From positions 62,001-126,000 of the forward strand of contig CBDDFS010000002.1 of NCBI GenBank assembly GCA_965227255.1: 64,000 nt of DNA, read 5' to 3'. How positions within the stretch are numbered: the stretch's first letter is position 1; each line of letters starts with the position of its first letter. The notes under the pieces are model-generated. The model had not been told where the DNA came from, made no database searches, and saw only the letters and a list, made by a program, of their open reading frames with translations. The DNA comes from CBDDFS01 sp965227255. Lineage in GTDB: Bacteria > Bacteroidota > Bacteroidia > Flavobacteriales_E > Vicingaceae. The position numbers and the translations under genes are program-made. Shown here one piece after another: positions 53,340 to 61,858 of the stretch.

Positions 53340-56036
53340 TCATCTCAAAATTGTAAGAATTCCTCTGTGAACAGTTTCTTGTGGATCATCAACCTCAAGG
53401 ATGTAGTAGTACGTTCCTTCCGGTAGATCTCCGCCGTCCCAGTCATTCTTGTAATTGTCGCTTGAGAACACTACGTTACCCCAGCGGTCGTATACCTCTA
53501 CTTTAGAGTTCGCATACAATTCCAATCCATCGATCTCGAACAGGTCGTTCAATCCATCACCATTCGGTGTCATTACGTTCGGTGGGAAAACCTCATCCGG
53601 ACACTCCAGACTTGTGCTTTCATCCGTGTAATAACAGGCCGTCCAGTCAAGAACTCCTCGTCCTTTGATGAACTTCTGGTTCTCTACATTAAAGACCGTA
53701 TGGTAACTTCCGTTCGAAGCTGGAATCCAGGTGGCTCCACCATCCAAACTCACCTCATTCTGGATACCTTCCGGATATTCTTCAGGCCAGATGAAAGTGA
53801 AGATTCCTGAGGCTCCTGATACCGTACATGGTACCACCGGACCATTGAGTCGCTCGTCGCTGGTTACCCAGGCCGTATCTCTGCCCCAGCATCCTAGTGT
53901 ATCCTGTACCATTACTATGTATCTTCCTGTATCGGTCACCTTAAGCGTGTATCCTGTTCCAGGGATCTGTACCGTATCCTTATACCATTGTGGGAACAGT
54001 GGTGAGAATTTCTGGCGCAGTCCTGATTCCCAGACCGCAAGCGATCCTGTATCATCATCCGTCACACAAAGTGCGATGCCATCATCAAAGAAGGTCACAA
54101 ACAACGGATCCTGTGGTGGGAAGCTGTCTCGCGAGTAGAAGAATTCAAACTCGGTTGAACATGGCTGGGCTCCCGGAATGATCGGTGGTTTGGTTCCGAT
54201 CAGACTATAACTCTGACCTTCGATCAAATTCGGTGATTTCAGCCACTCTCCAACACCGGCAGATGCACCAAGGGTGTTGTTGAACCATCTCCATTGTGTG
54301 ATGTCGTTGTGCTCCGGAGCTTTGATACTATCCGGCATGCCAGGTAGTTCTCCATATACATCACAATACGGTGGTATGTCTAAAACAAATGATGGTACGG
54401 TATCGTAGACCACTCTGATGGCATCATCGCCAACACAATTAAGTGGATCTCTTACCAATACTTTGTAGAAACCATTTGTTTTTGCCCACATGGCAGGTAT
54501 ATCCTGTCCTTCGATTGTATCATACGTGCTACAAGTGTCGCAACGGTATGCCCAATAGAAGTCAAGTGGGAAGGAAGTTGAATCCTGAGAAACCGCTCTC
54601 AGTTTCGGGAATGGATTTTCTGTTGGTAAACAATAGCTCAACAGAGATCCTACGGTGTCAATATCCACTTGTACGTCTTTTGTAACTGTGATCAGACCTG
54701 TAGATGAATCCGGCTCTAAGAATCCACATTCAGATTCAAGCACATCAAGATCGGTTCCGATCTTCAGATATATATAGTACTCCTGACATCTGAGTGGTTC
54801 GGCCAGGTGCAGTGTTACCTTATTCGTCAGACCAGCATAACAAGTCCACGTTGCCTTGTGTACTCCAATACTTCTCACAGTCGTATCAAATGGAGCAACG
54901 TAATTAGATGAATCGATCACACGGAATTCACTCCCATCAGGACTTAAGGTTTCGCAACGAACCCTTGAGTTCGGAGCATTGGCCTGTCCACTCGAGAAGA
55001 ATACATCGAGGGTAGTTTGTCCTCCTCCATCTGTTATGGTAACATCTTTCGGGTGAACACTATCACGACGACAGTTTGTCGTGTCATCAATCCATAATGT
55101 CATATCCCTACGTATATATCCGATCTGTTTTGCAACCTTGATAAAGGCTCCACCGGATACAATGGTATCGTATCTCCATTCCTTGGCTTCAAGTCCAAGT
55201 ACATAAATTCCAGTTCCTGTAGGCGCACCCGGAACAATCGGAATAACACCAGTAATCGGATTAATTGTAAGCGGACCATTTAAGGTTGGCATAGGATTCG
55301 TGAAACTCCATCCGTTGATATAACCAATTGGATTACCACCATTTGTTTGTGGCCAGTAGAAACCGTAAGTAATTGAGTCGCCCTGGTACTCTTTTACGGC
55401 AAAATCCAATGTATAGAAGTTATATGAACAAAGAGTTCTGAAAAGGTAGTTGATGATGGTGTCTGTCAAATAACCCGGGTGGTTTGGTCTTCTGTTGTGC
55501 CATAGTGGCGACCAGTTCTTCGCTTTATAATCAGGGAAATCAAGGTTATTCAAACCACACTCTACATATTGAGTACCGTTCTGAACGTTTGTTGGCGCAT
55601 TTGTATTTGGTCGACAACACAACTGATAAGAGAATACCCAGTCGGTCGCTCTCTTCGGAGATGTCCAGTCACCTCTGTAAACATACTCTTCATAACAAAG
55701 AGAGTTGAAAGACTGAGTACAGTTATACATCCCAGGTGGCTCGAGTGGTGGAACACCAGATCCAGAGGTCGGGAGTCTACTTAAAAATACACTACCAGTT
55801 TGACTGATCGATGGTGCTCTAGCTGCAAGCGTTACAGAAAACGGCGCACCAGCCGTAAATCCTTGACAGTTTCTGTAGAAAATAAGCGTAAATTCATACG
55901 TACTGTCAGAAGTTGTTGTGTTTTTCCATCGGTAGAAAATGTCCATACCCGCGGTGTGGGTTGCTAAAGATTCCCTTGGAGTGAGGAATAATCCGCCGAA
56001 TAACACCAATAATAATATACCTAGTTGTTTTTTCAT
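53340..56036 (-). CDS. THxxG-type surface protein A, T9SS type B sorted
   Basis: The 898-residue protein has a signal peptide, a mature start THTAGMDIFYRWKN, several Cys-rich beta domains and the type B C-terminus (VMTPNGDGLNDLFEI, VYDRWGNVVFS, PEGTYYYILEV). It is a paralogue of the adjacent 899-residue protein. The N-terminal two thirds are similar but diverged, while roughly the last 340 residues are nearly identical. An ECF-type promoter motif lies at 56120-56145. No PorP/SprF gene follows. The function is probably surface adhesion or structure; the ligand is unknown. Confidence 0.87.
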   Translation of the reverse strand: MKKQLGILLLVLFGGLFLTPRESLATHTAGMDIFYRWKNTTTSDSTYEFTLIFYRNCQGFTAGAPFSVTLAARAPSISQTGSVFLSRLPTSGSGVPPLEPPGMYNCTQSFNSLCYEEYVYRGDWTSPKRATDWVFSYQLCCRPNTNAPTNVQNGTQYVECGLNNLDFPDYKAKNWSPLWHNRRPNHPGYLTDTIINYLFRTLCSYNFYTLDFAVKEYQGDSITYGFYWPQTNGGNPIGYINGWSFTNPMPTLNGPLTINPITGVIPIVPGAPTGTGIYVLGLEAKEWRYDTIVSGGAFIKVAKQIGYIRRDMTLWIDDTTNCRRDSVHPKDVTITDGGGQTTLDVFFSSGQANAPNSRVRCETLSPDGSEFRVIDSSNYVAPFDTTVRSIGVHKATWTCYAGLTNKVTLHLAEPLRCQEYYIYLKIGTDLDVLESECGFLEPDSSTGLITVTKDVQVDIDTVGSLLSYCLPTENPFPKLRAVSQDSTSFPLDFYWAYRCDTCSTYDTIEGQDIPAMWAKTNGFYKVLVRDPLNCVGDDAIRVVYDTVPSFVLDIPPYCDVYGELPGMPDSIKAPEHNDITQWRWFNNTLGASAGVGEWLKSPNLIEGQSYSLIGTKPPIIPGAQPCSTEFEFFYSRDSFPPQDPLFVTFFDDGIALCVTDDDTGSLAVWESGLRQKFSPLFPQWYKDTVQIPGTGYTLKVTDTGRYIVMVQDTLGCWGRDTAWVTSDERLNGPVVPCTVSGASGIFTFIWPEEYPEGIQNEVSLDGGATWIPASNGSYHTVFNVENQKFIKGRGVLDWTACYYTDESTSLECPDEVFPPNVMTPNGDGLNDLFEIDGLELYANSKVEVYDRWGNVVFSSDNYKNDWDGGDLPEGTYYYILEVDDPQETVHRGILTILR
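53349..54173 (-). repeat. Near-identical 3' segment, copy 1
   Basis: By eye, 825 bases match 56228-57052 without a difference (offset 2879). About 195 further bases match with roughly four mismatches before the copies diverge near 54367. It covers the C-terminal sorting domain and the domain before it. Confidence 0.9.
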
Positions 56037-56119
56037 GGCCTTCAGTTTAGGGCGTAAGAAGCGCGTAAATTAACGAATAATAAAGATTTTTTACAAATTA
56101 TATACATCTTTTCAACCCG

Positions 56120-56145
56120 TAGACGCAGATAAAAATCAAAAGGTT
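56120..56145 (-). promoter_or_regulatory. ECF-type promoter motif of surface protein A
   Basis: On the minus strand GTGC-AACCTTTT (56145-56138 for AACCTTTT), a 12-base spacer and CGTCTA (56125-56120) lie about 85-110 bases before the start. It matches the motifs at 24617-24642 and 58978-59004. Confidence 0.6.
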
Positions 56146-56157
56146 GCACGACATAGA

Positions 56158-56196
56158 AAAAAAACCCCTTCTATAGCTTGAAGAGGTTTTTTATCG
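56158..56196 (-). terminator. Rho-independent terminator of surface protein B gene
   Basis: The minus-strand stem AACCTCTTC / GAAGGGGTT (one G-U pair, 8-base loop) is followed by a T-run. It ends the transcript of the gene at 56219-58918. Confidence 0.75.
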
Positions 56197-56218
56197 TGTA
56201 TGTTCTATCTAGAATTTC

Positions 56219-58918
56219 TTACCTAAGAATTGTAAGAATTCCTCTGTGAACAGTTTCTTGTGGATCATCAACCTCAAGGATGTAGTAGTACGTTCCTTCC
56301 GGTAGATCTCCGCCGTCCCAGTCATTCTTGTAATTGTCGCTTGAGAACACTACGTTACCCCAGCGGTCGTATACCTCTACTTTAGAGTTCGCATACAATT
56401 CCAATCCATCGATCTCGAACAGGTCGTTCAATCCATCACCATTCGGTGTCATTACGTTCGGTGGGAAAACCTCATCCGGACACTCCAGACTTGTGCTTTC
56501 ATCCGTGTAATAACAGGCCGTCCAGTCAAGAACTCCTCGTCCTTTGATGAACTTCTGGTTCTCTACATTAAAGACCGTATGGTAACTTCCGTTCGAAGCT
56601 GGAATCCAGGTGGCTCCACCATCCAAACTCACCTCATTCTGGATACCTTCCGGATATTCTTCAGGCCAGATGAAAGTGAAGATTCCTGAGGCTCCTGATA
56701 CCGTACATGGTACCACCGGACCATTGAGTCGCTCGTCGCTGGTTACCCAGGCCGTATCTCTGCCCCAGCATCCTAGTGTATCCTGTACCATTACTATGTA
56801 TCTTCCTGTATCGGTCACCTTAAGCGTGTATCCTGTTCCAGGGATCTGTACCGTATCCTTATACCATTGTGGGAACAGTGGTGAGAATTTCTGGCGCAGT
56901 CCTGATTCCCAGACCGCAAGCGATCCTGTATCATCATCCGTCACACAAAGTGCGATGCCATCATCAAAGAAGGTCACAAACAACGGATCCTGTGGTGGGA
57001 AGCTGTCTCGCGAGTAGAAGAATTCAAACTCGGTTGAACATGGCTGGGCTCCAGGAATGATCGGTGGTTTGGTTCCGATCAGACTATAACTCTGACCTTC
57101 GATCAAATTCGGTGATTTCAGCCACTCTCCAACACCGGCAGATGCACCAAGAGTGTTGTTGAACCATCTCCATTGTGTAATGTCGCTGTGCTCCGGAGCT
57201 TTGATACTATCCGGCATGCCAGGTAGTTCTCCATATACATCACAATAAGGTGGTATATCAAGTACGAACTCTGGTACGGTATCGTAAACAACTTGGATCA
57301 CATCATCACCAAGACAGTTACGAGGATCTTTTACCATCACCTTAAAATGTCCACTTGTTTTGGCCCACATAGCAGCAATGTCTTGTCCTTCAATCGTATC
57401 ATAATCAGGACATCCAGGACATTTGTAAGCCCATGAATATTCCAACGGGAAGGAAGATGTATCGTTTGACGAAGCCCTTAATTTTGGGAATGGATTTTCT
57501 GTTGGCAGGCAATAGCTCAACAAAGTTCCTACCGTGTCAATTTCAACCTGAACATCTTTAGTTACTGTAAGCACACCCGTGGTAAATTCAGGTTCCAGGA
57601 ATCCACATTCAGATTCAAGCACATCAAGATCTGTTCCTTTCTTAAGCATCAAGGTGTAATCCTGACATTTTAATGGTTCCGCTAAGTGCAGGGTTACTTT
57701 CTCCGTTAAACCGGCTTGACAAGTCCAGGTAGCTTTATGCACTCCAATACTTCTAACAGTCGTATCAAATGGTGCAATATAATTTGATGAATCAAGAATC
57801 CTGAATTCACTTCCATCAGGGCTAATCGTTTCACAACGAACCAATGAGTTCGGGTCATTCGAATTCCCAGTGGAAAAGAATACATCGATTTCTGTAACTT
57901 CTTGTTTACCAGTCAGATTTACCACAATGTCTTTTGGGTGAACACTATCTCTTCGACAAGTTGAGGTATCATCAATCCAAATTGTCATGTCACGATTGTT
58001 CCATCCTATTTCTTTAGCCACGCGAATAAATGCCCCTCCTGAAGCAATGGTATCGTATCTCCACTCTCTAGCCTTGATGCCAATAACATATATTCCTGTT
58101 CCAGTAGGTTGTCCGGGTACGATTGGAATAACTCCAGTGTTCGGATTGATCGTTAACGGACCATTTTGAGTCGGCAATGGAGTGTTAAAATTCCATCCAT
58201 TGATGTAAGTGACATTTGCTCCACCGGTTCCCTGGGGAACAAAAAATTCATACGTAACAGAATCTCCCTGATACTCACGAACACTTTGATCAAGAGTATA
58301 ATAATTACCCATACAGAGAGTCCTGAAAAGGAAGTTAATTACAGTGTCTGTTGTGTAACCCGGATGATTTGGCCTTCTATTGTGCCAAAGAGGAGACCAG
58401 TTCTGAGCCGTCTGGTCAGGAAAATCCAAATTATTCAAACCACATTCAAGCCATTGAGCCGTATATGCAATGTTGGTAGGTGGGTTGTTTGACAAGGCGG
58501 GACCGGGTCGGCAACATACCGTGGTAGAAAAGGTCCAGTCTTGGGCTCTTCCTCTTGATGTCCAGTTGCCTCGATATACATATTCTTCATAACACAAATT
58601 ACTCGCTTCCGTACAATTATACATGTTCGGCGGTTGCAAAGGAGGTACACCACTGCCACTGGTTGGCATTCGCGATATGGTTGTTGTAAAATCCTGTGAT
58701 ATGGATGCAGCTCTAGATCTGAGCGACATAGAAAATGGAGGTCCAGCAGTTGGTCCAGCACAGTTTTTATAAAAAATTATTGTGAACTCATAGGTGCTGT
58801 CCTGTGTCCAACGATAGAACATATCCATCCCGGCAGCATGGGTTGCATGAGCTTCTTTAAGTCCGGTAGTCAAAAGGCATATTATTCCAAATAAGATGCC
58901 ATATCCAGTTCTTTTCAT
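56219..58918 (-). CDS. THxxG-type surface protein B, T9SS type B sorted
   Basis: The 899-residue protein has a signal peptide, mature start THAAGMDMFYRWTQ, Cys-rich beta domains and the same type B C-terminus as its neighbour. The two lie head to tail on the minus strand with 182 bases between them. The N-terminal part differs clearly (for example CCRPGPALSNNPP versus CCRPNTNAPTNV), while the C-terminal ~340 residues are almost unchanged. Its own ECF-type promoter motif lies at 58978-59004 and its own terminator follows, so the two copies are separate transcription units. Confidence 0.87.
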   Translation of the reverse strand: MKRTGYGILFGIICLLTTGLKEAHATHAAGMDMFYRWTQDSTYEFTIIFYKNCAGPTAGPPFSMSLRSRAASISQDFTTTISRMPTSGSGVPPLQPPNMYNCTEASNLCYEEYVYRGNWTSRGRAQDWTFSTTVCCRPGPALSNNPPTNIAYTAQWLECGLNNLDFPDQTAQNWSPLWHNRRPNHPGYTTDTVINFLFRTLCMGNYYTLDQSVREYQGDSVTYEFFVPQGTGGANVTYINGWNFNTPLPTQNGPLTINPNTGVIPIVPGQPTGTGIYVIGIKAREWRYDTIASGGAFIRVAKEIGWNNRDMTIWIDDTSTCRRDSVHPKDIVVNLTGKQEVTEIDVFFSTGNSNDPNSLVRCETISPDGSEFRILDSSNYIAPFDTTVRSIGVHKATWTCQAGLTEKVTLHLAEPLKCQDYTLMLKKGTDLDVLESECGFLEPEFTTGVLTVTKDVQVEIDTVGTLLSYCLPTENPFPKLRASSNDTSSFPLEYSWAYKCPGCPDYDTIEGQDIAAMWAKTSGHFKVMVKDPRNCLGDDVIQVVYDTVPEFVLDIPPYCDVYGELPGMPDSIKAPEHSDITQWRWFNNTLGASAGVGEWLKSPNLIEGQSYSLIGTKPPIIPGAQPCSTEFEFFYSRDSFPPQDPLFVTFFDDGIALCVTDDDTGSLAVWESGLRQKFSPLFPQWYKDTVQIPGTGYTLKVTDTGRYIVMVQDTLGCWGRDTAWVTSDERLNGPVVPCTVSGASGIFTFIWPEEYPEGIQNEVSLDGGATWIPASNGSYHTVFNVENQKFIKGRGVLDWTACYYTDESTSLECPDEVFPPNVMTPNGDGLNDLFEIDGLELYANSKVEVYDRWGNVVFSSDNYKNDWDGGDLPEGTYYYILEVDDPQETVHRGILTILR
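56228..57052 (-). repeat. Near-identical 3' segment, copy 2
   Basis: This is the partner of 53349-54173. Upstream (5') of about 57246 the two genes fall to ordinary paralogue divergence. Confidence 0.9.
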
Positions 58919-58977
58919 AACTGTATGATTTAGTGTTTATTACTGGAGCTAAATAACTCCTTTGGCTTGTTGATTAT

Positions 58978-59004
58978 AAGACGCGGGGAATACGCATAAA
59001 GGTT
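58978..59004 (-). promoter_or_regulatory. ECF-type promoter motif of surface protein B
   Basis: On the minus strand GTGC-AACCTTTA (59004-58997 for AACCTTTA), a 13-base spacer and CGTCTT (58983-58978) lie about 60-86 bases before the start. Confidence 0.55.
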
Positions 59005-59144
59005 GCACCTTTATTGAGAGATTGATTTATTTATACATTTAGTCATTTGGTTTTCAGGGATTTACGTTTATATTTTTTTTAAAGGTTTATTTTATAAATG
59101 CGATATTTCGCAATGGGATTTACGGATATCGACAGGAAAAAAGG

Positions 59145-59152
59145 TAATTTTG
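59145..59152 (+). promoter_or_regulatory. TAnnTTTG -7 element of lepA
   Basis: TAATTTTG followed by CCAA lies 18 bases before the lepA ATG and covers an in-frame TTG at 59150, which is therefore unlikely to be the true start. Confidence 0.5.
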
Positions 59153-59170
59153 CCAACTGCTTTTTTCTGC

Positions 59171-60964
59171 ATGAAAGACATTAGAAATTTTTGCATCATA
59201 GCTCATATCGATCACGGTAAGAGCACACTGGCCGACAGGCTTCTTCAGGAGACAAATACGATCTCTGACAGGGAGCTTAAGGAACAGACTCTTGACGATA
59301 TGGATCTCGAGCGCGAGCGAGGAATTACAATTAAGAGCCACGCCATTCAGATGAATTACAACATGGATGGGCAGGATTACACCTTGAACCTAATCGATAC
59401 ACCGGGTCACGTGGATTTCTCATATGAAGTTTCCAGGTCGATTGCTGCATGTGAAGGTGCACTTCTCATTGTAGACGCGGCTCAAGGAATCCAGGCACAG
59501 ACCATTTCTAATCTTTACCTCGCATTTGATAACGACCTGGAGATTATTCCGGTTTTGAACAAGATCGATCTTCCCAGCGCCATGCCGGAGGAAGTAAAGG
59601 ATCAGATCGTTGATCTGATCGGTTGTGACAGAGAAGACATTCTGGAAGCGAGTGCAAAAACAGGAATTGGAATCCAGGGTATTTTGAAAGCCATTGTTGA
59701 TCGAATTCCCGCTCCGGAAGGTGATGCCGATCAGCCACTCCAGGCTATGATCTTCGACAGTGTTTTTGATGCCTACAGAGGTATCAATGCCTATTTCAAG
59801 GTGGTAAATGGAAAGATCCAAAAAGGCGATCGAGTTAAGTTCATGGCCACCAGCAAAGAATACATTGCGGAAGAAATTGGCGTTCTGAAATTAAAGCAGG
59901 AACCCAGAAAGGAACTTGAGGCCGGGAATGTGGGATACATTATTTCAGGTATTAAAGAAGCGAGAGAAGTAAAAGTGGGTGACACCATTACAACATTGGA
60001 CAATCCAGCTACAAATGCAATAGAAGGATTTGAAAATGTAAAACCCATGGTTTTCGCCGGGATTTATCCGGTAGATACGGATGATTACGAAGACCTTCGC
60101 GAAGCTATGGGTAAGCTGCAGTTGAATGATGCTTCCCTGATATTCGAACCTGAATCATCGGCTGCTTTGGGCTTTGGATTCCGTTGTGGATTCCTTGGCA
60201 TGCTGCATATGGAAATCATTCAGGAGAGACTGGAAAGGGAATTTGGAATGACGGTAATCACAACCGTGCCAAACGTATCTTACAAGGCCTTTTTAACGAA
60301 GAATCCGGAAGAAGAAATGGTCGTCAATAACCCATCCGACCTTCCGGAAACGACGGTGCTGGACAAAGTTGAAGAGCCTTATATCAAGGCGCAGGTGATT
60401 ACGAAAGCTGAATTCATCGGCCCAATAATTTCCTTATGCATTGAGAAAAGAGGTGAAATTCAGAACCAGGTTTATTTGACATCAGATCGTGTTGAATTGA
60501 CCTTTTTAATGCCTTTGGCCGAAATCGTTTTTGATTTTTACGACAGGCTGAAGACAGTATCCAAAGGTTATGCTTCCTTCGATTATCATCCTATTGGATA
60601 CCGGCAATCTGATCTAATCAAACTCGACATTCTTTTGAATGGTGATCAGGTGGATGCGCTTTCATCTTTGATTCACAGAGATAAGGCCTACGACCTCGGC
60701 AAAAAAATCTGTCTGAAGCTGAGAGAATTGATTCCAAGACAGCAATTCGACATCGCCATTCAAGCAGCCATCGGAACAAAAATTCAGGCAAGGGAAACGG
60801 TGAAAGCTTTAAGAAAAGATGTAACTGCCAAGTGTTACGGAGGAGATATTACCAGGAAAAGAAAATTGCTAGAAAAGCAGAAGAAAGGAAAGAAGAGAAT
60901 GAGGCAGGTTGGTAATGTGGAAGTGCCTCAGCAGGCTTTTATGGCAGTGCTACAACTTGATTAA
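59171..60964 (+). CDS. lepA: Elongation factor 4 (LepA)
   Basis: The 597-residue translational GTPase acts on stalled or back-translocated ribosomes. G-motifs AHIDHGKST, DTPGHVDFSYE and NKIDLP are present, as are the LepA-specific FGFRCGFLGMLHMEI and the C-terminal domain with TRKRKLLEKQKKGKKRM. The ATG giving MKDIRNFCIIAHIDHG matches the family start and length. Confidence 0.97.
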   Translation: MKDIRNFCIIAHIDHGKSTLADRLLQETNTISDRELKEQTLDDMDLERERGITIKSHAIQMNYNMDGQDYTLNLIDTPGHVDFSYEVSRSIAACEGALLIVDAAQGIQAQTISNLYLAFDNDLEIIPVLNKIDLPSAMPEEVKDQIVDLIGCDREDILEASAKTGIGIQGILKAIVDRIPAPEGDADQPLQAMIFDSVFDAYRGINAYFKVVNGKIQKGDRVKFMATSKEYIAEEIGVLKLKQEPRKELEAGNVGYIISGIKEAREVKVGDTITTLDNPATNAIEGFENVKPMVFAGIYPVDTDDYEDLREAMGKLQLNDASLIFEPESSAALGFGFRCGFLGMLHMEIIQERLEREFGMTVITTVPNVSYKAFLTKNPEEEMVVNNPSDLPETTVLDKVEEPYIKAQVITKAEFIGPIISLCIEKRGEIQNQVYLTSDRVELTFLMPLAEIVFDFYDRLKTVSKGYASFDYHPIGYRQSDLIKLDILLNGDQVDALSSLIHRDKAYDLGKKICLKLRELIPRQQFDIAIQAAIGTKIQARETVKALRKDVTAKCYGGDITRKRKLLEKQKKGKKRMRQVGNVEVPQQAFMAVLQLD

Positions 60965-61037
60965 TTATAAATCTTGCATGTTAAATTTTAAATGGATTTA
61001 ACTCCTTTTAATTTATAATCTAAAATTTATCATTTGA

Positions 61038-61053
61038 ACTGCCATATGGCAGT
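61038..61053. promoter_or_regulatory. 16-bp perfect palindrome upstream of yebC
   Basis: ACTGCCATATGGCAGT is a perfect inverted repeat without a loop, 48 bases before the yebC start, in otherwise AT-rich intergenic DNA. It could be a binding site for a dimeric regulator; there is no further evidence. Confidence 0.35.
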
Positions 61054-61101
61054 GTACTCAATTTCTTAACTTGGTTTTTGAAAAATAAATAGGGAAACAT
61101 T

Positions 61102-61857
61102 ATGTCAGGTCACAGTAAATGGTCGACGATCAAGAGAAAGAAAGGGGCACTTGATGCCAAAAGAGGTAAGATCTTTACCAAGATCATCAAGGAAATTACG
61201 ATTGCCGTTAAAGAAGGAGGCAGTGGTGATCCGGATGCTAATCCACGATTAAGACTGGCCATTGCAAATGCCAAAGGTGCCAATATGCCCAAGGACAATA
61301 TTGAAAGGGCCATTAAAAAAGCCGCCGATAAGGACAGTGCCAATTATGAGGAAACGAGCTATGAAGGTTATGGTCCAAACGGTATTGCCATTTTCGTAGA
61401 AGCTTCCACCGACAATCTGAATCGAACAGTTAGTAATGTGCGGGCAATTTTCACCAAGTACAGTGGTAACCTCGGCACCAATGGATCGCTTGAATTCATT
61501 TTCACCAGAAAGGGTGTTTTCACTATTCCAGAAGAAAAAATTGGCGAAATGGATGCGGATGAATTCGAAATGGAATTGATTGACGGAGGTGCTGAAGAAG
61601 TTGAAAAAGAGGACGGTGTAATCATGGTCTATACTTCATTTGAAGACTTCGGCAATATGCAAAAGAAGCTCGAAGATCTGGGCATTGAAGCAGAAAGTGC
61701 CGACCTTCAGAGAATTCCAAATTCAACGTCTGAAATTGATGTTCACGCGGCAAAGACCATCCTCAATATGATTGAGAAATTCGAAGAGGATGATGACGTG
61801 ACCAATGTCTTCCACAACATGGAGATGACAGAGGAGATCGTGGCCTCAATGGAATAA
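61102..61857 (+). CDS. YebC/PmpR-family protein
   Basis: The 251-residue protein begins MSGHSKWSTIKRKKGALDAKRG and contains NPRLRLAIANAKGANMPKDNIERAI and YEGYGPNGIAIFVE, diagnostic of the family. Members are described as transcriptional regulators and, more recently, as factors that ease translation of difficult sequences such as polyproline. It converges with rsgA, the stops being 1 base apart. Confidence 0.95.
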   Translation: MSGHSKWSTIKRKKGALDAKRGKIFTKIIKEITIAVKEGGSGDPDANPRLRLAIANAKGANMPKDNIERAIKKAADKDSANYEETSYEGYGPNGIAIFVEASTDNLNRTVSNVRAIFTKYSGNLGTNGSLEFIFTRKGVFTIPEEKIGEMDADEFEMELIDGGAEEVEKEDGVIMVYTSFEDFGNMQKKLEDLGIEAESADLQRIPNSTSEIDVHAAKTILNMIEKFEEDDDVTNVFHNMEMTEEIVASME

Positions 61858-61858
61858 A

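Noticed and set aside
53731..54138. Identical 135-codon plus-strand frames here and at 56610-57017, which look like a conserved gene pair
   Set aside because: Their identity is fully explained by the duplicated adhesin 3' segments on the minus strand; they have no own start context or domain.
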